Positions 47,118 through 57,499 of a stretch of DNA of 61,537 nt are shown one piece after another. The translations under genes and the position numbers were made by a program. The DNA is from Candidatus Endobugula sp. (GTDB lineage: Bacteria > Pseudomonadota > Gammaproteobacteria > Pseudomonadales > Cellvibrionaceae): NCBI GenBank assembly GCA_020628895.1, contig JAHDEM010000005.1, positions 47,127 through 108,663 of the forward strand. Direction: 5' to 3'. The notes under the pieces are model-generated. The model had not been told where the DNA came from and made no database searches. It saw only the letters and a program-made list of their open reading frames with translations. How positions within the stretch are numbered: the first letter of the stretch is position 1; each line of letters starts with the position of its first letter.

Positions 47118-49733
47118 CTAAAAACGCTGTCCCAAAGAAAACTGAAAGCTTTCACTATCGTCAAAATCTTGCTCTTGAATAGTTTTAGAGAAATAGAAAC
47201 TAATAGGGCCAACAGGAGATAACCATTGAAGACCTGCACCCGCTGCTGAGCTAAGATTACCTAAGTCAATATTGCTACAATTTCTTTGAGTTGAGGTACA
47301 TTGATCCGAGAATACATTACCTGCATCAAGAAAAAATAAGGTTCTGAGTGATTTTCTCTCTTCTGCAAACGGAACTGGGAAAATTAATTCAATCCCCGTT
47401 TCAAGCAAGATATTTCCACCAAGGGTTTGGACTTTCGTATCCGCATGAGTAACTAGCTTACCTCCGCTATCAACATAAGCAAAATTACCAGAACCTGCCG
47501 TTGAATAAGGCACTGCAATATATGACTCCGCTGGCGTGCCTTTAGGCCCTAAAGAACTACTCTTAAATCCACGCACTGAGCCAGTACCGCCTGCATAAAA
47601 ATTCTCAAAAAATGGCAACGCACCTAAGCTCCCATAGCTATCTGCATAACCCAATCTTGATTTAAATCTCATGGTTAAACTATCGGTTAATGCACGATAC
47701 ATTTGCCCACGGTAATCCACTTTAAAATATTCCAAATCACCACCAGGGGTTGAAACTTCGATATCAACCTTTTGAGAACCACCTTCCGTTGCAAATACAC
47801 CTCGGTTAAGACTAGAGTCAGACCATCCTAAATTTAACGTCAGTGTATTGTAATCGTTACCGTACTTATCTAAGAAACCATCCTTATTTGTTGAGGTTTC
47901 CTGGCTACTAGAGACAGTACCCGCTGATGCACCAGCAGTAACACTCGAAGATACACTATCCCCCTCATCAAAAAATCCATTGCCATTACTATCACTTAAA
48001 CTACCAATGATACCTTGATAAGCAGCATTAGTAACATAAGCGTTATCAACTCCAGACCTAAGTACAGGGGTATTTGATATTTCCTGGACTGCCTGTGCTC
48101 CGGCTTTAACCGATATGTTCTCTAAACCTACACCTAACGACACACGACTTTGTTCAGAAATAGGATAACCAAAGGAAAATCTTACTCCTAATCTATCTGT
48201 AGAATAACTGGATATATCTAATTCACTGAGGTCTCTTTGACGATAAAATAAATCGACACTTCTGCTAACACCCTCTTTGGTAAAGTAAGGGTTAGAAAAA
48301 GATAGGCTGTAATTGGTATCCACATCACTAGTATCAACTTGAAACCCTAGCGTGTTTCCACTACCTAACCAATTGGTTTGTTCTAAACCTGCCCCTAAGG
48401 TAACACCACTGCCCTGGGAGTATCCCACACTAGCACTGACACTTCCTGAAGGTTGCTCAACAACCGTAAAAATAACATCTATTTGATCAGGCCGACCTGG
48501 TACCTCTTGGGTAGTCATTGATACATCGCTGAAATAAGCCAAACGTTCCAAGCGCACTTTAGACTGAGCTAACTTATCAGTCGAGACAGGAGCTCCTTCC
48601 AATTGACGCATTTCTCGCCTTAATACTTCATCCTCAGTTGCACCATTGCCCTGGAAGACGATACGTCGAACATAGTTGATACTGCCAGGGTCAACAAAGA
48701 GGGTGACATCAACTTTTTTAGTATCCTTATTTAGCTCAGGAACCCCCCTCACTCTTGCATAACTATACCCTTCGTTACCTAAACGTTTTTCGATGTCTGT
48801 AGATGTCTGACTTAATGAGCTTTGAGAAAAAACATCGCCTTGTTTAACCGTGACTAACGAATTTATCTCTTCCTCGGATACAATTAAATCACCCGCTAAG
48901 GAGACACTATTAACACTATACTGCTCACCTTCAAAAACACTCACGCTAATAAAAACTGTTTCTTTGTCTGGGCTAAGGGATACTTGAGTAGAAGTAGTAT
49001 CAAATTCAAGATAACCTTGATCAAAATAAAATGTTTTTAAGCGTTCTAAATCACCGGATAACTTTTGCTGGGCAAACTTATCATTACCCGTTATCCATGA
49101 CCAAGTGCCTGTTGTTTGAATATCAAATAATTCTTGTAGTTGTTCGTCGGTAAAATGTTTATTACCGACAACATTAATATGTTTAATGCTAGCAACATTC
49201 CCCTCGATAATATGGATAGAAATATCGACTTTATTTTGTTGTAGATTAAAAACGTCTGTTTGAATTTGTGTTGCATAACGACCCACTGCGCTGTATTGAG
49301 CATTCAATTCTCGCTCTATTTGATCTAATGAGGATTGTTTAAAAATTTCTGCTTCACGCAGGCCAATACTTTTTAAGCCATCTAATAATGGTTCGGTTTT
49401 AATAACACTATTTCCCGTTACCTCGATGGTATTAATCGCTGGTCTTTCAACGACCTTGAGTATTAGTACGTTACCATCCCGATTAATATCTACATCTGAA
49501 AAAAAGCCGGTTTTAAACATATCTCTTACGGCATTTTGTAAAGTTAAGGTGGATACTTGAGTATCGACTTTGATCGGTAAAGCCGCAAACACAGTTTTTG
49601 CTGACACCCGTTCTAAGCCTTCTATTCGTATATCATCGACACGAAACTCTTCTGCAAGAGAATGGCTGCTGAAAAAAAATACCAGATGTAAAAGCACAAA
49701 AGTTAATAATAAAGGTCGAGTTAGAAATCGCAT
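47118..49733 (-). CDS. bamA: Outer membrane protein assembly factor BamA
   Basis: 871 aa from ATG 49733 (E. coli 810). The signal peptide ends SHSLA, then five POTRA domains (about residues 30-430, EFRVDDIRIEGLERVS; VVERPAINTIEVTGNSV) and a 16-strand barrel. The conserved loop-6 motif appears as GTGSVRGFKSSSLGPKG. The barrel ends FQFSLGQRF, with the C-terminal Phe signal. Two insertions enlarge extracellular loops. One has Asp/Asn/Gly-rich EF-hand- or TSP3-like runs (SDSNGNGFFDEGDS and STNKDGFLDKYGND). It folds beta-barrel proteins into the outer membrane. Starts upstream of 49733 lack an SD, so the start is the signal-peptide ATG. Confidence 0.95.
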   Translation of the reverse strand: MRFLTRPLLLTFVLLHLVFFFSSHSLAEEFRVDDIRIEGLERVSAKTVFAALPIKVDTQVSTLTLQNAVRDMFKTGFFSDVDINRDGNVLILKVVERPAINTIEVTGNSVIKTEPLLDGLKSIGLREAEIFKQSSLDQIERELNAQYSAVGRYATQIQTDVFNLQQNKVDISIHIIEGNVASIKHINVVGNKHFTDEQLQELFDIQTTGTWSWITGNDKFAQQKLSGDLERLKTFYFDQGYLEFDTTSTQVSLSPDKETVFISVSVFEGEQYSVNSVSLAGDLIVSEEEINSLVTVKQGDVFSQSSLSQTSTDIEKRLGNEGYSYARVRGVPELNKDTKKVDVTLFVDPGSINYVRRIVFQGNGATEDEVLRREMRQLEGAPVSTDKLAQSKVRLERLAYFSDVSMTTQEVPGRPDQIDVIFTVVEQPSGSVSASVGYSQGSGVTLGAGLEQTNWLGSGNTLGFQVDTSDVDTNYSLSFSNPYFTKEGVSRSVDLFYRQRDLSELDISSYSTDRLGVRFSFGYPISEQSRVSLGVGLENISVKAGAQAVQEISNTPVLRSGVDNAYVTNAAYQGIIGSLSDSNGNGFFDEGDSVSSSVTAGASAGTVSSSQETSTNKDGFLDKYGNDYNTLTLNLGWSDSSLNRGVFATEGGSQKVDIEVSTPGGDLEYFKVDYRGQMYRALTDSLTMRFKSRLGYADSYGSLGALPFFENFYAGGTGSVRGFKSSSLGPKGTPAESYIAVPYSTAGSGNFAYVDSGGKLVTHADTKVQTLGGNILLETGIELIFPVPFAEERKSLRTLFFLDAGNVFSDQCTSTQRNCSNIDLGNLSSAAGAGLQWLSPVGPISFYFSKTIQEQDFDDSESFQFSLGQRF

Positions 49734-49834
49734 ATTGAATTCAATCATATTATTAAAGGCTAATTTTTCTATAGCCAAAAAGTCAAAGAAAAGTGATCAA
49801 AATAGTAATAACCACTATGTAAAAAATATAAAAC

Positions 49835-51229
49835 TTAGGAAAATATTCTTACCAAATCATTCACGTGGGCAACTACCATCACCCCCAGAACAACAAAAAG
49901 TCCTATTTGGTAGCCCACCACTTGGATCTTTTCTGATACAGGACTACCTTTAATCGCTTCCACTACATAATAAAGTAAATGACCTCCATCAAGCACGGGA
50001 ATAGGCAGTAAGTTAAAAACACCTAAACTAACACTCAAGAAAGCGAGAAAGGCTAAATAACTCTTTATTCCTGCCTTAGCAGAGTCCCCAGCAACTTGCG
50101 CAATGGTAAAAGTACCACTTAGATTCTTTGTTGATACTTCAGCAAATATCAGTTTTTTTATAAATAATAAAATAAATTCAGATCGTTCCCAAGTTTGAGT
50201 AAAACCTTTAACCATTGCTTCTGGCAATGTGTATTCAATAGGGCGAATCATATTAGCAGGCCACTGTAAGGCTGAAGACACTCCAGCTCGGCCTATTTCT
50301 TCACCATCAATTTCTGCTACATTTGGTACAATGGTCAGCTCAAATCTATTGGATAGCAAGTCACTAGACTGGCGCTCAACCTGCAACACAATAGGAATAT
50401 TAGGTCGAGCACGTACATACTCCACCCACCGCTGCCAACTAGATATCGCAATATCATCAACTCGGATAATGCGATCACCGGATTGCAAACCTGATATTTC
50501 CGCAGCACTTTCAGGGAGCACTTGATCGATAATCACTTCACCATCAGGAATATACTGCACAATCCCCAGCGCCTTAAAAAAATCAGGTTGATCATCGTCA
50601 TGCAGCCAACGTTCTATAGGCAACGAGATAGTACTAACGCTTTGTTGTTTTTCAGGGGATTCTATCACACCATCATCGTGGTCGCTAAAAGGCTTTATTC
50701 CTAGCACAATGTTGCCCGTATCACCCACTCTAGAAACCAATAGAGAGAAAACGTCTGACCAAGTTCTAACATCTTGCTCATCTACAGAGACAATTTCATC
50801 ATTTATTTGAAGACCTGCCCGAGCAGCAACACCATCTTCTGGCAAGGCACCTACTACTGGGGCAATGCCATTGCCACCCATCACGGCCAATATAAAATAG
50901 AGAATAATCGCCAGAATGAAGTTAGCTACCGGGCCCGCAACAACGATAGCCATTCTTTGCCAAACACTTTTTTGCGTAAACGCATATTCACGTTCACTGG
51001 GGTCCACATCACCTTCACGCTCATCCAACATTTTGACATAACCGCCAAGGGGAATAGCCGCTAATGTGTACTCAGTCCCAAAACGATCAGTCCGGCTCAG
51101 CAGTGGTTTACCAAACCCTACAGAAAAACGGATTACACGAACACCACACAGACGAGCCACATAAAAGTGACCAAACTCGTGAATAGTCACGAGTATACCT
51201 AAAGCTAATAGAAACCATATAACGGTCAC
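49835..51229 (-). CDS. rseP: RIP metalloprotease RseP
   Basis: 464 aa (E. coli 450). A site-2 protease in the inner membrane: the zinc motif HEFGH sits in the first helix (residues 17-21) and the third ligand in LPIPVLDGGHLLYY near the C-terminus. Two PDZ domains lie between (about 120-330; VGALPEDGVAARAGLQIND, VLPESAAEISGLQSGD). It performs the second cut of anti-sigma-E RseA after DegS, releasing sigma E, and also clears signal peptides. Its place just upstream of bamA fits sigma E control of outer-membrane protein folding. Identification is secure. Confidence 0.96.
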   Translation of the reverse strand: MTVIWFLLALGILVTIHEFGHFYVARLCGVRVIRFSVGFGKPLLSRTDRFGTEYTLAAIPLGGYVKMLDEREGDVDPSEREYAFTQKSVWQRMAIVVAGPVANFILAIILYFILAVMGGNGIAPVVGALPEDGVAARAGLQINDEIVSVDEQDVRTWSDVFSLLVSRVGDTGNIVLGIKPFSDHDDGVIESPEKQQSVSTISLPIERWLHDDDQPDFFKALGIVQYIPDGEVIIDQVLPESAAEISGLQSGDRIIRVDDIAISSWQRWVEYVRARPNIPIVLQVERQSSDLLSNRFELTIVPNVAEIDGEEIGRAGVSSALQWPANMIRPIEYTLPEAMVKGFTQTWERSEFILLFIKKLIFAEVSTKNLSGTFTIAQVAGDSAKAGIKSYLAFLAFLSVSLGVFNLLPIPVLDGGHLLYYVVEAIKGSPVSEKIQVVGYQIGLFVVLGVMVVAHVNDLVRIFS

Positions 51230-51256
51230 TGGTATATACCTGTCATTATTAACGCC

Positions 51257-52465
51257 TCAGTTTGCTACTATTTTAGCGATTATGTCACCTGAAAGATGTC
51301 TTGAATAAGTATCTATCTCTATGACAGACTCTAAATCTACAGGCTCCTGCCATTGAGCGCAATCCATTACCCCTTGCAAAGTATCGGTCATTTGGCCAAA
51401 ACTGATTTTTTCATTGAGAAAAGCATCTACAGCCACTTCATTAGCCGCATTGAGTACTGTTGCAGCGCCAATACCAGAGCCTGCTGCGTGGATAGCTAAA
51501 TCTAGCGCAGGGAAGTGATCCCGTTTAGGCGCTTCAAAGTCCAAGCGCGCAGCAGCAACGATGTCTAGACTTGAGACACCAGAGGCTATGCGCGCAGGGT
51601 ATGCCAGACCATGAGCAATGGGCGTACGCATATCAGGGTGACCGAGTTGAGCCAATATTGAACCATCAATGTATTCAACCATAGAGTGAATGATACTCTG
51701 AGGGTGAATGACTACCTCAATACGATTTGGAGGTACATCAAACAGCCATTTAGCCTCAATAAACTCCAACCCCTTATTCATCAAACTGGCTGAATCTACC
51801 GATATTTTTCGACCCATAGACCAATTAGGGTGACGACAGGCTTGCTCTGGCGTTGCTTGACGAATATCTTCCAAGCTTAAGTTACGTAAAGGACCACCGG
51901 AACCTGTTAAAAGGATTTTGCTAACACTGTTACTATAGTTTTCTCCTGCTGGCAGACACTGAAATATAGCATTGTGCTCACTATCGATAGGCAATAATTG
52001 AGCACCAAATGCTGCAACAGCATCCATAAATAAACGACCTGCCATCACAAGAGATTCTTTATTAGCCAGCAATACCTTCTTACCTGATTTAACAGCAGAC
52101 ATCGTAGGCTGTAAACCAGCCGCACCAACAATAGCAGCCATAACAGTATCGACTTCACTCGCACCAGCCACTTCAGCTAATGCAGATTTACCTGATAAAA
52201 CCTGCGTCGAACAAGAAGACGCTAGCAACTTTTCCTTGAGTGCTTTGGCAGCACTTTCATCAACCATAACAGCATAAACAGGATTAAATTGCTGGCATTG
52301 TTCAAACAATAACTCGTGATTATTATTTGCGGTTAGCGCAAATACCGAAAACTGATGATGGCGGGATACCACATCTAAAGTATTCACTCCAATGGACCCC
52401 GTAGAACCCAAAACTACGATACTCTGTGAAGGTATATTCGTATTATCTATAGACATATTTTTCAT
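51257..52465 (-). CDS. dxr: 1-deoxy-D-xylulose 5-phosphate reductoisomerase
   Basis: 402 aa (E. coli 398). The N-terminal NADPH-binding domain has VVLGSTGSIGVNTLDVV. The metal and substrate residues lie in LLPIDSEHNAIFQCL, LLTGSGGPLRN, HPNWSMGRKISVDSASLMNK and GLEFIEAKWLF. It converts DXP to MEP, committing carbon to isoprenoid synthesis and so supplying UppS precursor. A second ATG three codons later is an alternative start; neither has a strong SD. It lies between cdsA and rseP. Confidence 0.96.
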   Translation of the reverse strand: MKNMSIDNTNIPSQSIVVLGSTGSIGVNTLDVVSRHHQFSVFALTANNNHELLFEQCQQFNPVYAVMVDESAAKALKEKLLASSCSTQVLSGKSALAEVAGASEVDTVMAAIVGAAGLQPTMSAVKSGKKVLLANKESLVMAGRLFMDAVAAFGAQLLPIDSEHNAIFQCLPAGENYSNSVSKILLTGSGGPLRNLSLEDIRQATPEQACRHPNWSMGRKISVDSASLMNKGLEFIEAKWLFDVPPNRIEVVIHPQSIIHSMVEYIDGSILAQLGHPDMRTPIAHGLAYPARIASGVSSLDIVAAARLDFEAPKRDHFPALDLAIHAAGSGIGAATVLNAANEVAVDAFLNEKISFGQMTDTLQGVMDCAQWQEPVDLESVIEIDTYSRHLSGDIIAKIVAN

Positions 52466-52479
52466 TCAAAAAATCATTC

Positions 52480-53319
52480 TTATGAGAATGGATTACCTGC
52501 CAGCATAATCCCCAACGCAAAAATCGGTGCTGCAGCGGTTAAACCATCTATGCGATCCAATACACCTCCATGACCAGGCAATATACGACCACTATCTTTC
52601 ATCTGGCAATGACGCTTAACCATACTCTCTAACAAATCACCTAATACGGACACTAACGCTGTAGGAATCACGACGGCCAAAATCATCAACCATAAATGCA
52701 TATCAATTAACGCAGAGAAAAAGAAAGATAATAAGACGCAAGCTAACAGCCCACCCAAAACACCTTCCCATGTTTTACCAGGGCTTACATTAACCGCCAG
52801 TTTTCTTCTACCAAAGGCCTTACCAGAAAAGTAAGCACAGGTATCCGCTGTAGCAACAATTAACACAATACCTAGGATCAACCAATCACCATAAGGCTGT
52901 TGATGCAAATAAACCAAAGCCAAAGCACTAGGAATAAGAACCAACAGGCCCATTACGGAGCGACTAATCATATTACCCCATAAAATAGAACTCGACGGAT
53001 ACCCTTGAACCCAGAGCAAAGCAATAGCCCACCAAAGAGCGGCCCCAGAAAATATGGAAAGCAATTTAGGAAACGCCAATTCTTCCCAAGGCCACAAACC
53101 GATGTAAGAACCGATAAAAAAAGCAATGCAAATACTCACCAAACTATAAGCAAGCTTTTGGTATGAGCTGGTAAACCCAGATAAGCTTGACCACTCCCAA
53201 GAGCCAATCAGAAAAACAATCGCTATAAAAATAGCAAACCAAGAAGAGGGTAAAGCAAAAAGGCTTAGGAGAAATACGGCCAGTAAACACATCGCTGTTA
53301 CAATACGGGTTTTAAGCAT
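52480..53319 (-). CDS. cdsA: Phosphatidate cytidylyltransferase CdsA
   Basis: 279 aa with about eight transmembrane helices. It makes CDP-diacylglycerol from phosphatidic acid and CTP in the inner membrane, the branch point for phospholipids. The C-terminal signature is clear: SVLGDLLESMVKRHCQMKDS, then GRILPGHGGVLDRIDGL. The central region includes ADTCAYFSGKAFGRRKLAVN and VSPGKTWEGVLGG. It lies 30 bp after uppS and 14 bp before dxr, in the standard order. Confidence 0.95.
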   Translation of the reverse strand: MLKTRIVTAMCLLAVFLLSLFALPSSWFAIFIAIVFLIGSWEWSSLSGFTSSYQKLAYSLVSICIAFFIGSYIGLWPWEELAFPKLLSIFSGAALWWAIALLWVQGYPSSSILWGNMISRSVMGLLVLIPSALALVYLHQQPYGDWLILGIVLIVATADTCAYFSGKAFGRRKLAVNVSPGKTWEGVLGGLLACVLLSFFFSALIDMHLWLMILAVVIPTALVSVLGDLLESMVKRHCQMKDSGRILPGHGGVLDRIDGLTAAAPIFALGIMLAGNPFS

Positions 53320-53349
53320 TATTATTATCCGTTGTATTCAAAAAACAGC

Positions 53350-54105
53350 TCACCTATGTTGAGGAGAGTTGACTTCATCTATTTGATCGCCTGTTAGCCC
53401 GAATCGACGTTGGCGTTGGTGAAAATCAGCAACAGCACGACTTAACGATTCCTGATCAAAATCTGGCCATAGATCATCAGTAAAATAGAGTTCTGCATAG
53501 GCGGCTTGCCAAAGCAAAAAGTTACTAATACGCTTTTCGCCACCAGTACGAATAAGTAAATCTAAGGGCGGTAGACCTACGGTACTGAGACAAGACTCAA
53601 CACTCTGGGCATCAATATTATCAACGGATAGGTTTCCGCTCACCACTTTTTGGACTAATTGCTTAGTCGCCTGAGTCATATCCCACTGGCCACCATAATC
53701 TGCAGCAATTACCAATGTCCTTTCGCCCTCACAGGCAACTTTCTCAGCATATTCAATCGCTTTTAACACTTTATGACTAAATCGCTCACGACTGCCAATG
53801 ACTTTTAAACGGACTCCCTGTTTTTTTAACTTTTTACATTCATTGCTCAAATACCAATGAAACAAAGTCATTAATGCATCCACCTCTTTGGGTGGACGTT
53901 GCCAATTTTCACTACTAAAAGCAAATACAGTCAATACCTCGATCTCGTGTTCTCGACAACCCGATAAAACATCGCGCAAGCGCTCTGCTCCAGCTTTGTG
54001 GCCCGAGATGCCTGTTGACCCCTGTGATTTGGCCCAGCGATTGTTGCCGTCCATAATAATGGCGACATGTTTTAACGTATTAGAAGAGGTTTGAGGCAAT
54101 GACAA
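53350..54105 (-). CDS. uppS: Undecaprenyl diphosphate synthase UppS
   Basis: 251 aa (E. coli 253). It adds eight isoprenes to FPP in cis to make the C55 carrier for peptidoglycan and LPS O-antigen. The signature HVAIIMDGNNRWAKSQG supplies the catalytic Asp and Arg, and GHKAGAERLRDVL and FAFSSENWQRPPKEV follow. The C-terminal LLIRTGGEKRISNFLLWQAAYAEL block carries the conserved RTGGE signature. It lies 53 bp after frr. Confidence 0.96.
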   Translation of the reverse strand: MSLPQTSSNTLKHVAIIMDGNNRWAKSQGSTGISGHKAGAERLRDVLSGCREHEIEVLTVFAFSSENWQRPPKEVDALMTLFHWYLSNECKKLKKQGVRLKVIGSRERFSHKVLKAIEYAEKVACEGERTLVIAADYGGQWDMTQATKQLVQKVVSGNLSVDNIDAQSVESCLSTVGLPPLDLLIRTGGEKRISNFLLWQAAYAELYFTDDLWPDFDQESLSRAVADFHQRQRRFGLTGDQIDEVNSPQHR

Positions 54106-54158
54106 TGTAAAAACAACCGTTGATTAAATAAAATGTACCAAAGATAAATATTGACCTA

Positions 54159-54716
54159 TCAAATTTTTAACAGGTCTTCTTCTTTTTCACCTAAAGCAGT
54201 GTCGATATCAGCAACATATTTATTGGTTATTTTTTGAATTTCGTCCTGAGCGCGACGCTCGTCATCTTCGCCAATTTCTTTCTCTTTCAACAGGTCTTTG
54301 ACATGCCCTAAAGCATCACGACGAGCGTTACGGACCGAAATTTTTGCCGACTCTGCTTCTGCTCTAGCTTGCTTAGTATAATTTTTACGAGTTTCTTCCG
54401 TTAGCATTGGCATCGGTAGACGAATTAAATCACCAGTAGTCGCTGGATTGAGCCCTAAATCAGATTTCAAGATGGCTTTTTCAATCTGAGGGGTCATCTG
54501 TTTTTCCCAAGGACTTATAGATAATGTTCTCGCATCCAAAACGGTAATATTAGCCACTTGAGCAAGTGGTGTGTCAGAACCATAATAATCAACTTTAATA
54601 CCATCTAAAATACTTGGATGGGCACGGCCAGTACGAATTTTATTAAAGTTAACAGCCAATGCATCAAGACTCTTTTGCATTTGCTCTCTTGCTTCTTGTT
54701 TAATATCTTCAATCAT
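54159..54716 (-). CDS. frr: Ribosome recycling factor
   Basis: 185 aa, the standard length. It begins MIEDIKQEAREQMQKSLDAL, with the long-helix domain and the head loop SPWEKQMTPQIEKAILKSDL. The C-terminal helix ends GEKEEDLLKI. With EF-G it splits post-termination ribosomes. It sits between pyrH and uppS in the classic rpsB-tsf-pyrH-frr series; the 132-bp gap to pyrH may hold its own promoter. Confidence 0.97.
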   Translation of the reverse strand: MIEDIKQEAREQMQKSLDALAVNFNKIRTGRAHPSILDGIKVDYYGSDTPLAQVANITVLDARTLSISPWEKQMTPQIEKAILKSDLGLNPATTGDLIRLPMPMLTEETRKNYTKQARAEAESAKISVRNARRDALGHVKDLLKEKEIGEDDERRAQDEIQKITNKYVADIDTALGEKEEDLLKI

Positions 54717-54848
54717 AATAATGGCCTTTTACTTACTGTTTAATCCAAAAACGGTCCAAGAGAATTATCACTCAACGACCGGTATTCAAAGTTTATGTAT
54801 TGATCACATATTTACACGCGTGAAATACCAAAGCTCAAATACTTAATA

Positions 54849-55574
54849 TTAACCTTCTTCAATCAATGTACCTTCTTCACCACCAACAACAATGTTCAAC
54901 AATGCGCCAGGCTTAGACATTTTAAATACTCGTAGTGGCATATTGTGGTCACGGCACAGACAAATAGCGGTTAAATCCATCACTGCTAGCTTTTTTTCCA
55001 ACGCCGTATCGTATGTCAGCCTGTCATATTTTGTTGCAGCGGGGTCTTTCATTGGGTCAGCGGTATAAACACCCTCTACTTTTGTCGCTTTTAGAACAAT
55101 CTCAGCTTCAATCTCAATACCGCGTAAACAAGCAGCAGAATCCGTTGTAAAAAAAGGATTACCTGTACCGGCAGAAAAAATGACGACTTCACCCGCGTTC
55201 AAAAAGCGAATAGCTGCCCTACGATCGTAATGCTCTACAACACCGCTCATAGGAATAGCTGACATCACGCGAGAGGTAATATTTGAACGTTCTAAAGCAT
55301 CGCGCATAGCCAAGGCATTCATCACCGTGGCCAACATTCCCATATGGTCACCAGTCACACGGTCTAGGCCTGCTGCATTGAGGGCAGAACCTCTAAATAA
55401 GTTCCCACCACCAATAACTAAACCAACCTGAACACCAATACCGACCAGCTGCCCTACTTCTAGGGCCATTTTGTCCAACACTTTCGGGTCTATACCAAAA
55501 CCCTCATCTCCCATTAATTCTTCACCACTTAACTTCAATAGGATTCTCTTATATTTTTTATCGCGTTTATTCAC
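54849..55574 (-). CDS. pyrH: UMP kinase PyrH
   Basis: 241 aa from the GTG at 55574, which has an AGAGG SD and gives the exact E. coli length; an upstream GTG at 55592 would add six residues. It phosphorylates UMP to UDP for RNA and nucleotide-sugar synthesis. Features are [59 protein letters not shown], and [20 protein letters not shown], typical of the amino acid kinase fold. It lies between tsf and frr. A strong hairpin lies between tsf and pyrH. Confidence 0.95.
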   Translation of the reverse strand: MNKRDKKYKRILLKLSGEELMGDEGFGIDPKVLDKMALEVGQLVGIGVQVGLVIGGGNLFRGSALNAAGLDRVTGDHMGMLATVMNALAMRDALERSNITSRVMSAIPMSGVVEHYDRRAAIRFLNAGEVVIFSAGTGNPFFTTDSAACLRGIEIEAEIVLKATKVEGVYTADPMKDPAATKYDRLTYDTALEKKLAVMDLTAICLCRDHNMPLRVFKMSKPGALLNIVVGGEEGTLIEEG

Positions 55575-55644
55575 AATACGGCCTCTGCACACGTTATCTA
55601 TTTAGATCAGGTAGGATTCTAAAAATTTGCGATATTCTAACAGC

Positions 55645-55680
55645 AAGAAGGGGTAAGTGCGACAACACTTACCCCTTCTT
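55645..55680 (-). terminator. Strong hairpin between tsf and pyrH
   Basis: AAGAAGGGGTAAGTG (55645-55659) and CACTTACCCCTTCTT (55666-55680) pair perfectly over 15 bp around a CGACAA loop. It lies about 50 bp after the tsf stop. No long T-run follows in the direction of transcription, so it may be a partial terminator, an mRNA 3'-end stabiliser or a processing signal separating rpsB-tsf from the pyrH unit. Confidence 0.65.
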
Positions 55681-55731
55681 AGCAAGACAATACTTCATTA
55701 TGAGAAGTACTGAATATTAACAGAATGATGA

Positions 55732-56595
55732 TTACTTAGATGCTTCGACTTGAGCAGCAACTTCAGCAGCAAAATCCATCTCTTCAACTTCAATACCTTC
55801 GCCTACTTCGAAACGTATGAACGACTGCACTTCCGCACCCGCTTCTTTCGCTAATTGACCCACGGTTAAGTCTGGATTTTTAACGAAAGCCTGCTCAACC
55901 AAGCTATTTTCTTTTAAGAATTTATTGATACGGCCACCCATCATTTTCTCAACAATGGCTTCCGGCTTACCTTCCATATCTGGCTGGGCCTTAATAATCT
56001 CTTTCTCTTTAGCAACAACATCTTCTGGCATATCTTCAGGCTTAACCACCTGAGGGTTAACAGCAGCCACATGCATCGCAATATCTTTCGCTAACTCTTC
56101 ACCCTGACTCACCTGAACCAATACAGAGATACGGCTGTTAGAGTGTGTGTAAGCGGCAACGACACCACCTTCAACAATAGCAACTCGACGAACACCGATG
56201 TTTTCACCAATCTTCTGTACTAATGCTTCACGCGCACCTTCAAGGTCGCCATCCATCAATGCTTCAACACTGGTTTGCTTATCAGCAAACGCCTTATCAG
56301 CAACACTGCTAGCAAATGCTAAGAAGCCTTCGTCACGAGCGGCAAAGTCAGTCTCAGAGTTAACCTCAACAACCACACCATAAGCATTATCGTCCGCTAC
56401 ACGAGCAACAACAACACCTTCAGCGGCAGTACGGTCTGCCTTTTTAGCTGCTTTCAAACCACTTGCTTTACGCAAGGTCTCAATTGCTAATTCAATATCA
56501 CCATCGGCCTCAACCAATGCCTTTTTACATTCCATCATACCCAAGCTGGTACGATCGCGAAGCTCTTTTACCATTGAAGCAGAAACTGCTGCCAT
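55732..56595 (-). CDS. tsf: Elongation factor Ts
   Basis: 287 aa (E. coli 283). It exchanges GDP for GTP on EF-Tu. The N-terminal domain has [20 protein letters not shown] and [19 protein letters not shown]; the conserved motif [17 protein letters not shown] contacts EF-Tu's magnesium site (TDF). The core and C-terminal coiled coil follow ([33 protein letters not shown]). It starts at the first ATG and is separated from rpsB by a terminator-like hairpin. Confidence 0.97.
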   Translation of the reverse strand: MAAVSASMVKELRDRTSLGMMECKKALVEADGDIELAIETLRKASGLKAAKKADRTAAEGVVVARVADDNAYGVVVEVNSETDFAARDEGFLAFASSVADKAFADKQTSVEALMDGDLEGAREALVQKIGENIGVRRVAIVEGGVVAAYTHSNSRISVLVQVSQGEELAKDIAMHVAAVNPQVVKPEDMPEDVVAKEKEIIKAQPDMEGKPEAIVEKMMGGRINKFLKENSLVEQAFVKNPDLTVGQLAKEAGAEVQSFIRFEVGEGIEVEEMDFAAEVAAQVEASK

Positions 56596-56697
56596 GATTG
56601 TATCCTCTATATATCAGTTAACATTACACTTAAAAGAAGCCTTAACATTGAGCGTTAAAGCATCGTTTTTAAAATAACAACTTACAAAATTACCTTT

Positions 56698-56722
56698 AAA
56701 AAAAGGGGCAAAGCCCCTTTTT
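56698..56722 (-). terminator. Terminator/attenuator between rpsB and tsf
   Basis: AAAAAGGGGC (56700-56709) pairs with GCCCCTTTTT (56713-56722) around an AAA loop, with extra A on the left that reads as a run of seven T in the minus-strand direction. It lies 30 bp after the rpsB stop. It should end part of the transcripts, giving more rpsB than tsf mRNA. Confidence 0.85.
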
Positions 56723-56752
56723 ATCACTCTAACTCAATTCCTAATGCGATGA

Positions 56753-57499
56753 TTACGCTTGCTGCTCTTCAGCCGGCGCTTCTTCTACAAACTCATCTTT
56801 ATTGGGAACTTCTTGAGCGCTTGCTGCACCTTCAAGACATGCATCAGCAACGGCTGTCACATACAACTTAATAGCGCGAATAGCGTCATCATTCCCAGGA
56901 ATCACATAATCCACACCAGCAGGGTTACTATTAGTATCAACAACACCGAATACTGGGATACCTAGCTTGTTGGCTTCGTTGATAGCAATGCGCTCATGCT
57001 CAACATCAACAACAAATAATGCATCAGGCAAACCACCAATATCCTTAATGCCACCGATAGAAAGCTCTAGCTTTTCCATCGCTCGCGTACGCATCAATGC
57101 TTCTTTCTTAGTTAATTTATCAAAAGTACCATCTTGACTTTGCGTTTCTAGGTCATGATAACGACGAATAGAAGCACGGATGGTTTTGTAGTTAGTTAAC
57201 ATACCACCTAACCAGCGGTGACTAACATAAGGCTGACCAGCACGGATCGCCTGCTCTTTTACAATTTTTTGAGCGGCGCGCTTAGTGCCAACCATAAGAA
57301 TCTTTTTCTTTTGAGCGCCCATTTTTTGAATCACTTCAAGGGCTTCATTAAACGCAGGAACAGTATGCTCCAAGTTAATGATATGGATATTATTGCGAGC
57401 ACCAAAGATATATTGAGCCATCTTAGGGTTCCAATAACGAGTTTGGTGACCAAAATGAACACCAGCTTGCAACATGTCGCGCATGCTTACTATAGACAT
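56753..57499 (-). CDS. rpsB: 30S ribosomal protein S2
   Basis: 248 aa from ATG 57499, which has an AAGGAAAA SD; an in-frame start at 57532 lacks family sequence. It begins [20 protein letters not shown], then [20 protein letters not shown] and [48 protein letters not shown] and [13 protein letters not shown]. It is a structural protein of the small subunit. The acidic Glu/Ala-rich tail ([13 protein letters not shown]) is common. It heads the rpsB-tsf unit behind a long leader. Confidence 0.97.
   Translation of the reverse strand: MSIVSMRDMLQAGVHFGHQTRYWNPKMAQYIFGARNNIHIINLEHTVPAFNEALEVIQKMGAQKKKILMVGTKRAAQKIVKEQAIRAGQPYVSHRWLGGMLTNYKTIRASIRRYHDLETQSQDGTFDKLTKKEALMRTRAMEKLELSIGGIKDIGGLPDALFVVDVEHERIAINEANKLGIPVFGVVDTNSNPAGVDYVIPGNDDAIRAIKLYVTAVADACLEGAASAQEVPNKDEFVEEAPAEEQQA

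Noticed and set aside
49734-49778. N-terminal extension of BamA
   Set aside because: The signal-peptide start MRFLTRPLL is downstream; the extension begins at TTG without SD.
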